NCBI GenBank assembly: GCA_004151065.3 | Contig: NWUY0300008949.1 | Span: forward strand, 22,509 to 55,577 | Length of the DNA: 33,069 bases | Direction of reading: 5' to 3' | Source of the DNA: Larix sibirica | Lineage: Eukaryota; Streptophyta; Pinopsida; Pinales; Pinaceae | Shown here: in pieces, positions 21,932-33,069 of the stretch | Numbering within the stretch: the first letter of the stretch is position 1 | Layout: the number at the start of each line of letters is the position of its first letter | The notes under the pieces: generated by a model | The model's database searches: none | Told to the model about the DNA's origin: nothing | What the model saw: only the letters and a program-made list of their open reading frames with translations | Position numbers and translations under genes: made by a program

Positions 21932-22731
21932 GAGGGTATCCATGTAGCATCGGTTGGGATTTTGTCCATCTATTTTGAACTTTGGTACTCAAATAACATG
22001 AAGGTTGTTTTTCCGGGTGGAAAGTGAAAAACATGTGGGTTGGTAGGGTGAATTAAATCCTTTTTCTCATCACTCGATCCTTTTTTGAACATAATCATGA
22101 CTTATCCCACTACTGGTGTCCCCCAAGCTTCACACAGTGCAACAAATCAAGTCAGCTTGTTCATTTATTTGTTAAGAGAGGTTTAACCGTTATTTTCATA
22201 AATTCGAGTCCTCTCTCTTTTATAACACAACAATTTAACTTGTGTACAGTGATCATCGATAGGCGATGATAGTGGATTCTTTGAAGTCCCCTCAAATTTA
22301 ATTTCTTTTGGGAAAGAACAAGATCCATGTATTGAGGGTATCCATGTAGCATCGGTTGGGTTTTTGTCCATCTATTTTGAGCTTCGGTACTCAACTAGCA
22401 TGAAGGTTTTTTTTCCATATGGAAAGTGAAAAACATGTGGGTTGGTAGGGTGAATTAAATCCTTTTTCTCATCACCCGATCCTTTGTTGAACATAATCAT
22501 GACTTATCCCACTATTGGTGTCCCCCAAGCTTCACGCAATGCAACGAATCAAGTCAGCTTGTTCATTTCTTTGTTAAGAGAGGTTTAACCGTTATTTTCA
22601 TAAATTCTAGTTCTCTCTCTTTTATAACACAATCATTTAACTTGTGGACAGTGAGCATCGATAGGCAATGACAGTGGATGCTTTGAAATCCCCTCAACTT
22701 TAATTTCTTTTGGGAAAGAAAAATATCCATC
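21932..22731. repeat. 402-bp tandem duplication, two units
   Basis: Unit 1 is 21932-22333 and unit 2 is 22334 to about 22731. Both start with GAGGGTATCCATGTAGCATC and end with AATTTCTTTTGGGAAAGAA. They differ at about one base in twenty by eye. Matching minus-strand frames (22161-22394 and 22563-22766) share KLxLRG, TVHKLN and EFMKITVKPLLT, but these follow from the duplication and show no known domain. Confidence 0.9.
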
Positions 22732-22914
22732 AAAACCTTTAATGAATTATAATTTTTATTATTCATTATGTATATGTTTAAAATACTTTTTTAGAATTCA
22801 TCAACACAAAACCAAAGAAAATATTTGATAGGTCCAAGTTTATTTAAAATATATCTACACTAACATAAATATTCAGAGCCTAATATTATAATGAATTCAA
22901 AACAAGAAAACTAA
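22732..22914. other. AT-rich spacer
   Basis: Nothing recognised. It lies 3' of the F-box-like gene on the minus strand and could hold its 3' untranslated region. Confidence 0.4.
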
Positions 22915-23513
22915 TCAAATATCAAATGATTTTATATGCACAGTGTATACATTTTGGTCATTTTCATTCATAGGAGTGAAGAAATATATACACTCTTCAT
23001 TATCATCACACACAAATTCTGCATCTCTTAACAAATTTGCAGATATGTTGGGTATGGTAAGTCTCTGGATAATACCATTGGTGATGTTGCAAACCCAAAG
23101 ACGAAGATTAGATGTAGAAGGGCATACCCAACATGGAATGCCATATAAAATGAGCAACTTGGAGAGGGCACGACGATGGTGGATATGGGAATATGATGGG
23201 AAACAATTTGTCATAGCATGAGCCCATGATCGGTTCATAGCCTTTAAGACTGGTCGGTTATACCATGAAAAATGAGCTGGGAGCGCTTCACCCAAAACAA
23301 CATCACTGGAAAGTCCAACTATTATATTGTCTATAAAGAATACATGAAATAAACACCACAATATGGATCAATCAATTAAAGCTAAAATGTGATGATTAGG
23401 AATTTATAGTTACCAGTGCTTAAGCAATTTGTTGGTGATATCTCATTGTGAACCAACACATCATGATCATTTAACTTATGTTTCTTGATGTTCTCCTTGG
23501 TAAGATGGTACAT
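22915..23513 (-). CDS. F-box-like (F-box/kelch type) protein, two exons, truncated
   Basis: Exon 1 runs 23513-23414 from an ATG just after an in-frame stop. A 83-nt GT-AG intron (23413-23331, donor G/GTAACT, acceptor TTCTTTATAG) splits an Asp codon, and exon 2 runs 23330-22915. Together they give an unbroken 171-codon frame. Residues about 39-73 (GLSSDVVLGEALPAHFSWYN, then RPVLKAMNRSWAHAM) match the layout of a plant F-box, with Leu, paired hydrophobics, Pro-like turn and the RSW end. Residues about 85-170 (LSKLLILYG, LRLWVCNITNG, LTIPNIS) look like the first kelch-type strands. F-box proteins recruit targets to SCF ubiquitin ligases. Full family members are usually two to three times longer, so the kelch part is cut short: either a truncated gene or a pseudogene fragment. 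Exon 1 has no known motif. Confidence 0.45.
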
Positions 23514-25359
23514 ATATCAATCAATTTTATATGCACAGAATAAGAAACTGTTAAGCAAAATATATCTTGGAATTCAAGGGTAAGCAGGCTTCATCGTTCT
23601 CAGAGGAGATAACTAACTCACGATTGGTGCATGTTCATTAAAAATCTTGTTTGGTTATGTTACCTTCGTAATAAACCATTATTAAGCTGTCATTCTCACC
23701 AATTTAACATATTGTTATTACTTCCTCTAATGTCTAATCATTGATGAAGTTAGTGAATATTTTTAGTTTTTCGAAATTCTAGAGATGGACCTCCATCCCA
23801 GAGAAAAAGTAGAGAGAATTACATAAATATAAATTAACTATGTGATAGCTAATCGTTCTCGGTAAACATAAGTATATGTATCGTTCTCGTTATCACTATG
23901 CTAATTAGAAGCAGAACTAATCTTTTTTCTAGAATCATAATAATCTAGATACAACTACATATACTAGTCATACTTACTTATTCACTTGCTTTAACATGCA
24001 ATACACCTACTACGTCTTGCATGTATTCTAGTAATCACCCATTTACCCATTCTGATCGACATGCTTCAAGTACATACATCAAGTAATCCCAAATAAAGGG
24101 ATAAAAGGGAAACACTTGTAGTGCCACAACATAGATGACACAATATGGGTGCCATTTGGTAAAAAATAGTTGTGGAAGCTTTGGTAAAAATACCAACTCT
24201 AGGTTCATCGTCACTTGTCTCTAGGCCCTTAGACTCTAAGGATAGTTTACAAATACATATCTAGAAAGTGAAGAAAGGTGAACTATATTTCATCAATTGA
24301 ACTGCATATCCAACAACATAACTAGACAATATAGTTGGCTCATCAGTGGCGAAACCGCTCACTGTAGTTCAAGAAAATTGTGAATAAAAGGGTTTTGTCC
24401 ATTTTCAGCTTCTACGCCAAGCACAGTAGAGGAATCTGACCACCAAAAAAGGATTGCATAAAGGATTTATGCAGACATAGCACAATGATGAGTATTTTCA
24501 ATAAGCACATCAATAGCTACGCATCGCGCTTGTCGATGTGACTTCAAATAAGATCTTATAGCTGGAAGTGAGGCAGAAGGAAGAGAATGTGTTAGAGATG
24601 GTACAAATGCATCTAGAAAAATTTTGTCCATAATTGAAGAAATTTTTGTATTGAGTTAGCCCCCCATCCTTGCATGGGGAATAAAAAACATGCTAATTAA
24701 AACCATTAATGAGGCATCGAGTGAACCCAACTTTTGTGGTTTTGGAGAACGAATAAATATGTGAATCGATCTCATGTCTCGGTGAATGATGCTTCTTATC
24801 GTTTGGCGTGAATCATAACAAATTGATAGGGAAAATAATGATTCGGCCAGCAGGCTCACCTGACTAGAGGATGGGAAAGGATGTGCTAGCAGGCTCACCC
24901 ACAAACAACCCTGGTATATAGTCGACTCGTTTCATAACAACATCGATCTATTGCTTTCTCTTTCCTTATAATCATTGGAGGAGCTTGATCTCTGTTGGTT
25001 TCATTCCATAATTTTGTAGTTGTTCTAATGCACTTTTTGCACATTTTAATGCATAAAATATTCAATCCATATTCACGCTCGATTAAAGAGACAATAGAGC
25101 AGGAAAGCAAGGTTATCATGCATGAAGGCTGTTTGAAAAACTTCTTGTTGTTTTTCCCAGTTTCGGTTTGGTTAGTTGAAGTTTAGAGCACCATTCAATA
25201 TTATTATTTCCTCTAGAAGGTTATGTTACTGGTCTCCACATCAATGAATCCACATAAACAACTCCAAGGTAATACCCTGGTATGTTTATTTCAACTGCTC
25301 TATTTGAAATCTTGTCACCCTCTAAAAAAAATTATTATTTTGTAATTGAAACATCATTA
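23514..25359. other. Unrecognised region upstream of the F-box-like gene
   Basis: No gene is supported. It would contain the promoter of the minus-strand F-box-like gene, but no clear TATA box is placed. A minus-strand frame at 24656-24904 contains IIHRDM, which recalls a kinase catalytic loop, but nothing else fits (see rejected items). A 12-bp word AGCAGGCTCACC occurs twice, at about 24847 and 24888. Confidence 0.4.
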
Positions 25360-25530
25360 AATTACATGTAAATGCATTAAATAATTGTCCTCTAGTCCAA
25401 CATTTGTAGATAGTTGATTTACATGTAAATGTATTAAATAACTATCCTCTAGTCCAACATTTTCAAATAGTTGATTTACATGTAAATGTATTAAATAACT
25501 ATCCTCTAGTCTGGCATTCGCAGATAGTGC
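25360..25530. repeat. 57-bp tandem repeat, three units
   Basis: Units lie at 25360-25416, 25417-25473 and 25474-25530. Each contains ACATGTAAATG, ATTAAATAA and CCTCTAGTC. Units 2 and 3 hold the perfect palindrome TTTACATGTAAA. Units 2 and 3 are closest to each other. Nothing outside the array in this window matches it. Confidence 0.9.
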
Positions 25531-27298
25531 AATGTCAACAAAGAAATCACAAAATAGACAATAAAAAGGCTTTGCACATTAGGGTTTTGCATCCTTGTAA
25601 ATTTAAAATTAAGAATGGACTAACTAGTCTCTAGGTAGATATGGTCCAGTAAGTTATGTTCAGAGGCTCCAAAGGCTCCGACAACTCATTATGATTCTCC
25701 TTTGCAAGTTCAGGCTTTGCAGCTCAACCATTTACAAAATTATGAATAAGGAAAATGGTTAGAGGTGCTGGACATTAGAATGAGAATAAGGAAAACTACT
25801 ACAAGCAATGGAATAAGAACAAGTAGTATTACTAGAGGTAAAGGCATAGGAGTACAAATTGTAGAGCTATAAACTACTATTCATCAAGGAGCAACGACGT
25901 AGTGATTAAGACAAAGTCAAACTTGTGATGTACTGAAAAATGGTGCAACAGTAAAGTGGTTATCTATCAATTAAGTCAATGTTAAGTGTCAATTACAGTT
26001 CTTGATTGAGAACCTTGGCTAACGTTATATGCTATACCGAAATTTTACATACAAAATTTTTATATACTATCTAACTAATATTATAGCCTCTTTAGCATTA
26101 CATGACCTGATCTTTTTATCTTCATAGGGTTAAATGTTATATGTTTGTGAACTTAAAACATAGAAATGGCATGACAAATTTGACCTTGCCTCGAGATAAG
26201 GCCATATAAAATTTCCAAATATTTCATTGGTGGACATAAAGTTTTCATAAGTTGTGGCATGAAATCAAATTACAACAAAGCCATTTATAGAGTCCTTGCA
26301 ACTTGGGTAGCGAGTAATAAATATTAAACTAATAGATAATAATGAAGAGAATAAAAGATTCAATTAAAGTAATCTACATTGGCCGGCAACAAGAAGCCTT
26401 GGAGTTTGAGCAAATCATAAACAATGAAGTTGAAACCTCACATTAGTCCATGTTGAAAACCCAAAAAAATATCAATAATTGGGGATTTTGATGATGGGAA
26501 ATGCAAGATCAAAAAAATCTAACCTCCTTGATAGTCTCAAGAATCCTCAACTGGAAAACTCCTAACTCATAAATTTGCTCCAATGAATTTGATCAGGACT
26601 AGTAAGATTGCGCTCTCATGCACGACCCCTGCATGTGATCCATCAATTCAGTAGCATTTCCTTGTGTGATTAGCACTTATGAGTGATGAGGAAAATTTGA
26701 AACCAACTCATAAATAACATATCCTAGTTCTGAGATTTATAAAATGAACAATCAATATTATATTGTATAGCGCTTCAAATCCAAAGATACATATTTCAAA
26801 ACATTTATCAGTTTTAAAGTTTCAACTTCAATGTTTGTAATTTTATTATACGTACTATCCTTTTCAATCTAAATCCCACCAACTTGTTTCGATATATTTG
26901 TAGTTTGGATTGGTGGGAAAGTCCCAATGGGTTTTGTTTTAGTTGCAAATGGGTGAGAAATCTTGAACTCAAGCAGTAGGGTGATCCCCATGGCGAGTGA
27001 GAAAAATATCAGAAGTTTTGACTTACTTCCATGTCTTAAATAGATGTGTAGATTTCATATTGGTAAAACAAATTCCATGTTTTTTAGCACAACTTAAGAT
27101 GTCATTTAAATGCAATGGCCTGCCCCTAAAGTGCAACTAGAAACCAGAAATTTTTAGACTAATATATACTAAAAAATCCAATGCAGAATTTGTGAATATT
27201 ACAAGTTTTGAATGTTACTGTTACTAATTGTGAACAGCAATATCATATAGCCATTTATTTAACAAAATCAGATGATTTTTATAGATCAACTTTGAAAA
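25531..27298. other. Unrecognised AT-rich region, no gene
   Basis: No supported coding frame on either strand. A reverse transcriptase would be expected upstream of a Penelope-type nuclease, but I could not find its motifs here. That may be because it has decayed or because the element was truncated at its 5' end. Confidence 0.4.
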
Positions 27299-27531
27299 AG
27301 TGTATATAGCACCCCTTGTTCTTATGGTCTCTCCTATATTGGTGAAACAGGTAGATCTTTCTATGTTAGAATCAAAGAACATAAAGTTGCCATTATGTAT
27401 AATCTTTTTAAGTCTTCAACTTTAGCATAACATTCGAGCAAGACTAATCATCATATCATATAAGTATTGAGAACACTAGTATCTTAGCTCAAGAAGATCA
27501 CTTATCCAAAAGATGCATAAGAGAGGCCATT
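27299..27531 (+). pseudogene. Penelope-like element GIY-YIG endonuclease relic
   Basis: Read from 27299 the frame gives VYSTPCSYGLSYIGETGRSF, then YVRIKEHK, then KSSTLA, a stop, and HSSKTNHHI. The VY...YIGETGRSF...R.KEH...LA.H....H order is that of the GIY-YIG nuclease that follows the reverse transcriptase in Penelope-like elements, where it nicks target DNA for insertion. The YIG codons lie at 27335-27343. After a one-base shift near 27463 the continuation reads IENTSILAQEDHLSKRCIRE, which fits the end of the same domain. The first Gly of GIY is Ser here, and there are stops, so it is dead. It is cut by the N at 27532. Penelope-like elements with this domain are known in conifers, which supports a conifer source. 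Confidence 0.7.
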
Positions 27532-27532
27532 N

Positions 27533-27981
27533 ATAGGATTCAATCCTTTTCACCTCATTCATGGCATCGAAGAAGTCTTACCCATTGAATGCCAAATCCC
27601 TGCACTTCAAACCCTGGTAGAATTTTTACCAGATATACATTAGAGAAGAAATTACTCTCTTTGTAACACCTTGATGAGGAGTGTCGTGAATAATTACAAC
27701 AAAACGAGACCATGAAGCTACGTGCAAAATCCCATTATGATCTCCATGTTCATCCTCTCATATTTTCCGAAGGTGATCTTTTCCTCATATTCGACGCTAG
27801 AAAGGAAAACAAGATAGGTTTGGGTAAGTTCATCCCCATGTGGAAAGGACCTTACATTTTGCAATCATTGTATACCCAAAGGAGCATATGTGTTGGGTTA
27901 TCCCGAAGGAGGTTTTTTAAACAACTTGGTCATTGGATTGTACCTAAAGAAATTATTCCAATAGTCACAAGATGGGGATGA
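27533..27981 (+). pseudogene. Integrase C-terminal part of gypsy pol, copy C
   Basis: Traces of FHLIHGIEEVLPIECQIPAL near the start are followed by the C-terminal region, where a frame open from 27712 to 27981 shows SEGDLFLIFDARKENKIGLG and KFIPMWKGPYI. In copy A the DAR codons include a stop; here the Arg is kept. A frameshift after GPYIL puts the old end (GLYLK-like, near 27938) out of frame. Confidence 0.75.
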
Positions 27982-28997
27982 CTATGCAAATACATGAAAA
28001 TCTATCTTAGATAAGTCACATCGGTTCCTAGCACCACCAACCACATGACAATTTCCACAAAACCATCACACACTGGATTACATTACACCCACCATCTACA
28101 TTGTCCCTTTCATTAAGCAAGTTGTAGACCACATAATTTTATTTCTTTAGTTAATCTTTTCTCGGTTTAGAACATGATGTATGACCAAGATTTTGTTTAA
28201 TTTGAAGATGACTAGCAATGCATATTATTTCATTGTATTTGCTAATGGTGATAGTCATTTGTCAAAGAATCTCACATATGCCACTTGGTCCATCAATGCC
28301 CCGATGCATACCATCTACCACATAGGTGGAGCATTCCTTTATCTGAACACTAAAAACCAAGTAGAATAAGATGTCATCATTGGATTATTGGTCTATGCCA
28401 TCCACATTGGCATTCGACATATTCACGTCCATCTCGATTCTCAACTACTCATCACATAGTTTAACAATGTTTTTTGTTCATGTAATCCTCACCTCTTCAC
28501 AAATTCCTACGAGTGTAGGTCCTAGTCCAACACTTTGAAACAATCAAATTCATACATGCCCCTTGGAGCATTGACACATTTGTAGATCATATTTCCATCA
28601 AAGTCCTAGATTGGCACTTATTACATTGATAGTCTATCTGATCAATCAAAGGAAATAACATATAAAGTCCTAGATTGGCATTTATTACATTGGAAGTCTA
28701 TCTAATCAATCAAAGGAAATAAAATATATTCTTTTACCATACAAGTTATGCTATAGTCATCAACTATACATCATCACATACATCATAATGTGCATCTCAA
28801 ACAAAAATAGATAATCTAGGAAAGCCGCAAAAAATGGTGTGTGTGTGTGTGATGAAATATAAAATGTAAATCAGCTGCCTCATCGATAGTGTATAAACAA
28901 TTCCTTATGGGGTAATTCAAACATAGCCTCGCATAGGCCGCATACATACATATATACAAAAGGGATCCTTCACTCATACAAAAATGAGCTCAACAAC
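27982..28997. other. 3' untranslated part of copy C, no gene
   Basis: Counterpart of 5801-6853. It holds the two-unit 64-bp repeat (about 28605-28735) and a shorter GT tract near 28837. The + frame at 28181-28369 matches the one in A with changes and has no motif. Confidence 0.6.
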
Positions 28998-29186
28998 TCA
29001 ACACATCATAATACATATCTTGTTGGTGGAGGACGTATCCCGTAGATATCCAATGGGGGAACTGCCTCCACATGAGGTAATGGTGGTGGCGGTGCTACTG
29101 CTACTAGTGCTGGTGGTGGTAGGCCCTACCCTGCTTCTCTCACCCAAGGACCTGCAACTACGATTCAACGCATCAATGTGTGCCAC
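28998..29186 (-). pseudogene. Antisense frame fragment, Thr/Ser-rich, copy C
   Basis: Counterpart of 6854-7045: HIDALN, CRSLGER, a Thr/Ser run, CGGSSPIGYL and an MMC end. It stays open despite many base changes and a three-base length change near the end, which hints at past coding constraint. Confidence 0.4.
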
Positions 29187-29440
29187 CCCAGTTGCAAACC
29201 TATGAGAAGGTGTAGGTAAGGCACCATATGTTAATAATCAAGTTCGACAAACTAATGCTCATCGACCCCATCCACTAGGATGGCCACCCGTCACTTAAGA
29301 TATGCCAAGGTGGAAGCCATATATACTCCTACAGGTCCACCTCCACCTGCTGGTCCAACACCACATGTTGGGCATGAACACCTACTGGTCCACCCTCCCC
29401 TGCTAGTCCCTTTCCCTCTCGACGCCATCATTGATGAGGA

Positions 29441-30520
29441 TCTTGGGAAGGTAGAATGCCAAATTCCATGGGCGTTCCAGGAGGCCTCATAGGTCCAATA
29501 TCTATGCCAAACACAACATAGAGTAAGTGTCATATATACATAACCTTACCAAACATACATATGTGATAATGGAAGCAAAAATGATTATAAACGTGACCAT
29601 GATACTCACCTCTAGCATCCCAACCATTGTTTCCAAGTGGGGACAACTCTAGATCGTCGTGGTAATCCATGCCACTCCATGAATATCACTCGATCACTAT
29701 GATACTTTGTTTCCAAACTAACATATAGTGAAGTGTGAATACATGTGCCACCACCCCATCACCTGCTATGGGCATCACTGTGATGCAGAAAACCATTTGA
29801 CGCTCCCTCAACCCCCTTGGAGGCACCACCACTTCCAGATGAAGGGATAATATCCACTTAAATAAATAGGAGCATAAGATTCTCTCATATGTAAAGAATC
29901 TATGCATCTCCACGATGAAATTAGTCATCAGGGCATGCATGTTGGTCAACAACAAGTGTTCCAAGGAACCCAAGCTCCTCCAAAAAATTGCTCCACCAAA
30001 AGAAATTTCTCACTAGAAATAGTGTGGATGCTGGAGACTCCCAACACTCTAAGTACGATGGTCACCACCACCCTCACCTTGAGATCCTCCAAAAAAGAGA
30101 CAAGGATGACTCCACCAATCTTGGCACCATGCTGACCACCACAATACTAGGTAACCATCTAGTCAATGGTCCTCTAACCACCTAGGGTTGGATTCATCTC
30201 CTCCCGAATCCCCCGTATTGGTAACCCCCTTATAAAGTATATATCACATTTCTCAAGCATCACCCTCTTTTCTCCAACTAGAAAATAACCATGCTGGTGA
30301 TCCAACATCCACAATAGCTCCCACATGAGGTTCTCACTAGACCTCATTATCGAGCACAACACAAATTTTAACAACCCTGTGTCATGTAGGTGTTGATGAA
30401 ATACAAGTTCGTTCCTGACATCCACCAACAATGCATTGTAATGGCACTCATGCCACTCAATAACAATTTCTACTAAAAAGAAACATGCAACCAAAAACCA
30501 AGTCAAGAAAGCATGCCAGT
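29441..30520 (-). pseudogene. Long antisense ORF (aORF-like), copy C
   Basis: The first part (30506-30174) is open for 110 codons and matches copy A with mostly mild changes (ELVFHQHLHDTGLLKF, MWELLWMLD, VMLEKCDIYFIRGLPIRG, PTLGG). It shares the two TAG codons that follow PTLGG and adds a third TAG a few codons later. Downstream, pieces such as LLTNMHALMTNF, FFTYERILCSYLFKW and VPPRGLRERQM remain at 29686-29973, with shifts around them. The lower edge is approximate. Confidence 0.55.
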
Positions 30521-30707
30521 ACTCAAACCAAGATCCAAAAATCCCAAAAAAACACGTGACTCTTTCCTAAAAAGTCATGCTAAACCACATGGTTCCATCA
30601 TACCCATGCACTTTACCCATGTTGGAAACTAGTTCCATCAATTGTGTGACCATGCAAGTATAGGCCCCATAGTTGCGTAGATAAGCCATGCGGGGGTACA
30701 TGATTCA

Positions 30708-30742
30708 ACTGCGTGACTGTCCCATGAACAGTTGCACGGTTA
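30708..30742 (+). other. Weakened hairpin, copy C
   Basis: Counterpart of 8549-8583. AACTGCGTGACTGT faces ACAGTTGCACGGTT with the same loop CCCATGA. One true mismatch and three wobbles remain on +, so pairing is partly kept. Confidence 0.5.
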
Positions 30743-31049
30743 AAAAACACGGTCGAGCCATGTATCTCTCACATGATATGCGACTCTCAAAGGAATGGTT
30801 GTATGGTTGTATATGATTTGTCCTTTTAAATCCATGCGATCATCCAAAAAACTCTCCTATTGGTCATATGGCTCACTAGGGAACCTAAAGGAAAAATTAA
30901 ATCGGCAAAAATCAAGATCTAGACACGACAACTTAACTGCAACTTATGGAACAAAAATACATTGGTCCAATCTCCAAAAAATAACCAAAAATATCCCAGG
31001 TCATCAAAATATCGAACGGTATAAATGATTTTGAACTGTAGGCCCCACC

Positions 31050-31061
31050 CCTATTTATAGG
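31050..31061 (-). promoter_or_regulatory. TATA-like palindrome CCTATTTATAGG, copy C
   Basis: Third copy of the palindrome, again with the GTAGGCCCCACC flank unchanged in a diverged setting. On the minus strand it reads as a TATAAATA box upstream of the antisense frame. Confidence 0.45.
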
Positions 31062-33069
31062 CCAAATCACCCATTTTCAACAACCCCATTTGGGAGATCC
31101 ATAGCTCTATTTGACAAATCGTTAGCATCATCGCTATCAGGATCATGAGCTCTTCAGCATGATACCATTTTTTTTATTTCCCCTAAAACTTCATTTAAGA
31201 TTCATTTTTCGACCATTTGTCTAGTTATTGTAAGTCTCCTGCCAGTTATGTTTGCATTGTCAAATTTCTTATCTTCAACATTATTATGCTTTGGTGTTTG
31301 CATCATGTATGCATGATTTTCACTAGGAAGTAGGTTCCTCCTCGACAAAAGGTGCACTAGCCCCACTCATAGGTATATCATCTTGAACCTACATATAGGC
31401 AATGTATCGGCTCTCTGTTTACATTGCACTTATCCAGTTATCCCACTGATATCCATAAGGACCCCATCCCTCAGTAAATGAAATAACCACTCACAATGTT
31501 ATTATCATGAAATATCATAATCCCCCATGTGTGTGCACACCATCACAACCCCCTAATATTCTAACACCCATGATGTTGAACCATTAAGTTCATGGAATCT
31601 GATAATTCACCATGTATGATAAGTAAAACAACAATTCATATCCTTGCATCTTGTTGTTCCTCCTCTTAGATTCCTCGACACGAGTTGCAGTCATGATTCA
31701 CATACAACCTATCATCCCCATCATGATCATTTGGCCATCTTCAGTTCTCTCCATATAAAAAACCTCCAAGAACACCATAAAGGGGACCTACCCTCTACAC
31801 ACACAAATATCATTCAATCATCCCCATAGGGAATCTCTACATGGTACTTATTCATTGGGAACCCGTCTACTCGTCTGTATAAAATATCCACATAACTCTT
31901 TCTGTATAAATTGGTTCCCCGACTCACTCAAAATGTGGGAACCCCATCACATTATATTTTTTTTTTGGAAACACCCCCTAGTCACCCTTGATTGACGTAC
32001 TTATGTCCAAAACCAATCAACACCTTCAATTTTCTCATCCAGATTCACTACCCTGTCATTAGCCATCATATGAAAAAACCCACCTAAAAGAAACTGATTT
32101 GCATTCACCCTTATCACACCCTGCATTGTCATTTGAATATTGTTTTCGTACACGAGTCACCCAGTTTACTCTAATCAAGGGAATTCATAATCCCCACGCT
32201 TACTAGCATGTCTTGTATAAGTTTGATTAGTATCCTGGTTGGTTGCAAAATGATCTTGGTTCTCATGGTAAGACCCTTTCCTCACAATATACTTCAGGTC
32301 TCAGTGACATCAAATCTCTTTATTCTAAGAGTTAAAGTAGTTATGATTGTACCTTGGGTTCCCTTCTCATCAAAATAAGAGCTCACCTCAGACTAAGCAG
32401 AAAGGTTCCTTATTGCTCCATGCCTCAGTAGTCTCCCCTATGTTCGACATCAATGGGTTCATCACATCAAGGGGATTAATGCAGTCCGATGGTAGCAGTG
32501 TTAACATTTATGAGTAAATTCAATTATCCATATGACATTAGGAGGTTGCTCACCTAGCAGCTTCATTATTTAGCAATGCCCCCAACTCAGTGAGTTGTTC
32601 ACAATCATCAACATCTCCTCTTCTCTAATATCAACAACATCATCAACAATCCAAGACACATTTACTCATGATGGGATCGAAGCCGCCTTTATCCCTATAT
32701 GTATAATAGTTCATAAACTTGACCCCTTGGTCTCCTCTTACTGTAATATAGTTCGATATAATTTCAAGATCATAGGGATGCATGTCTCGTTTGTATAAAC
32801 AATCATTTTTTATGACACCTATCAACTACTTGCTTCAAAGGTCATCACCAACATCCCTCCTACGGGTAGTCCTTTACTCTCAACAATTGGTAGCTTACTA
32901 TCACAATTCAAAATATCAATACAAGGGGAATAAACAATGATGTATTTCAGCTATATAGGTCCTTCATAAACTCACACATCAGGGGGAATATTTTATTGCC
33001 CAAATCTCCCACACATGCAACATTTCATCCATTATTGCAGAAGGACATCATCAACATACAACATGTAGC
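31062..33069. other. 3' region of copy C up to the window end, no gene
   Basis: This aligns to 8903-10930 and 16182-18190. AGGGGG at 32981-32986 may be the polypurine tract, with an LTR-like start at about 32988 that runs off the window. The short open frames are not shared between copies and are not called. Confidence 0.5.

Larger units (their letters stand above)
27533..33069 (+). mobile_element. Degraded Ty3/gypsy LTR retrotransposon, copy C
   Basis: It begins right after the N at 27532, at the position equal to 5374 of copy A, and continues through the integrase C-terminal region, the 3' region, the antisense frame, the TATA-like palindrome and the long 3' region. It reaches the LTR-like start at about 32988 and runs off the window. 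It differs from A and B all along, so it is a separate insertion and not the same contig. Confidence 0.75.

Noticed and set aside
24656-24904. Minus-strand frame with IIHRDM, like a protein kinase catalytic loop
   Set aside because: Only the HRD word fits. The Lys and Asn that should follow are absent, there is no DFG, and no upstream Gly loop or Lys was found. A four-residue match is too little.
6690-25530. Tandem repeats considered as a CRISPR array
   Set aside because: Repeats are few, adjacent without unique spacers, and the context is plant nuclear DNA.

Overview
The window looks like intergenic, repeat-filled DNA from a very large plant nuclear genome, and a conifer is the best guess. 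It is AT-rich. It has no bacterial-style gene packing, and most coding signal is broken by stops and frameshifts. The main content is several degraded copies of one Ty3/gypsy LTR retrotransposon family. The conifer guess rests mainly on a decayed GIY-YIG endonuclease of Penelope-like type at 27299-27531. Among seed plants, Penelope-like elements with this nuclease are known from conifers. No species can be named from the sequence.

Layout. 1-2393: no recognisable gene, one short tandem repeat and one weak splice-site pair. 2395-3390: TE-like or unknown DNA with a cluster of TTGAC motifs. 3390-11083 is copy A of the gypsy element: reverse transcriptase, RNase H and integrase remnants on +, then a long 3' region carrying an antisense reading frame, ending in a possible LTR start. 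11085-18751 is copy B of the same family, entered in the middle of the RT and ending in a longer LTR-like stretch with a TATA box. 18754-21320 is different: a six-member array of inverted repeats at about 70 bp spacing, followed by a decayed 337-codon reading frame of unknown family that starts at a good ATG context. 21932-22731 is a 402-bp tandem duplication. 22915-23513 (minus) can be read as a two-exon, 171-codon F-box-like gene. 23514-27298 is mostly unrecognised, with a 57-bp triple repeat. 27299-27531 is the Penelope-like nuclease relic. 27533-33069 is copy C of the gypsy family, entered in the integrase and running off the window.

Nothing here looks like a working operon or pathway. 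In copies A and B the integrase has lost catalytic residues, and some of the same lesions are shared. The most unusual items are the hairpin array with the unknown reading frame beside it, the Penelope-like relic, the conserved TATA-like palindrome upstream of the antisense frame, and a block of about 3.37 kb that appears identical between A and B although its flanks differ. That block starts at the same element position where copy C begins right after an N, so an assembly artefact is a serious possibility for that part.
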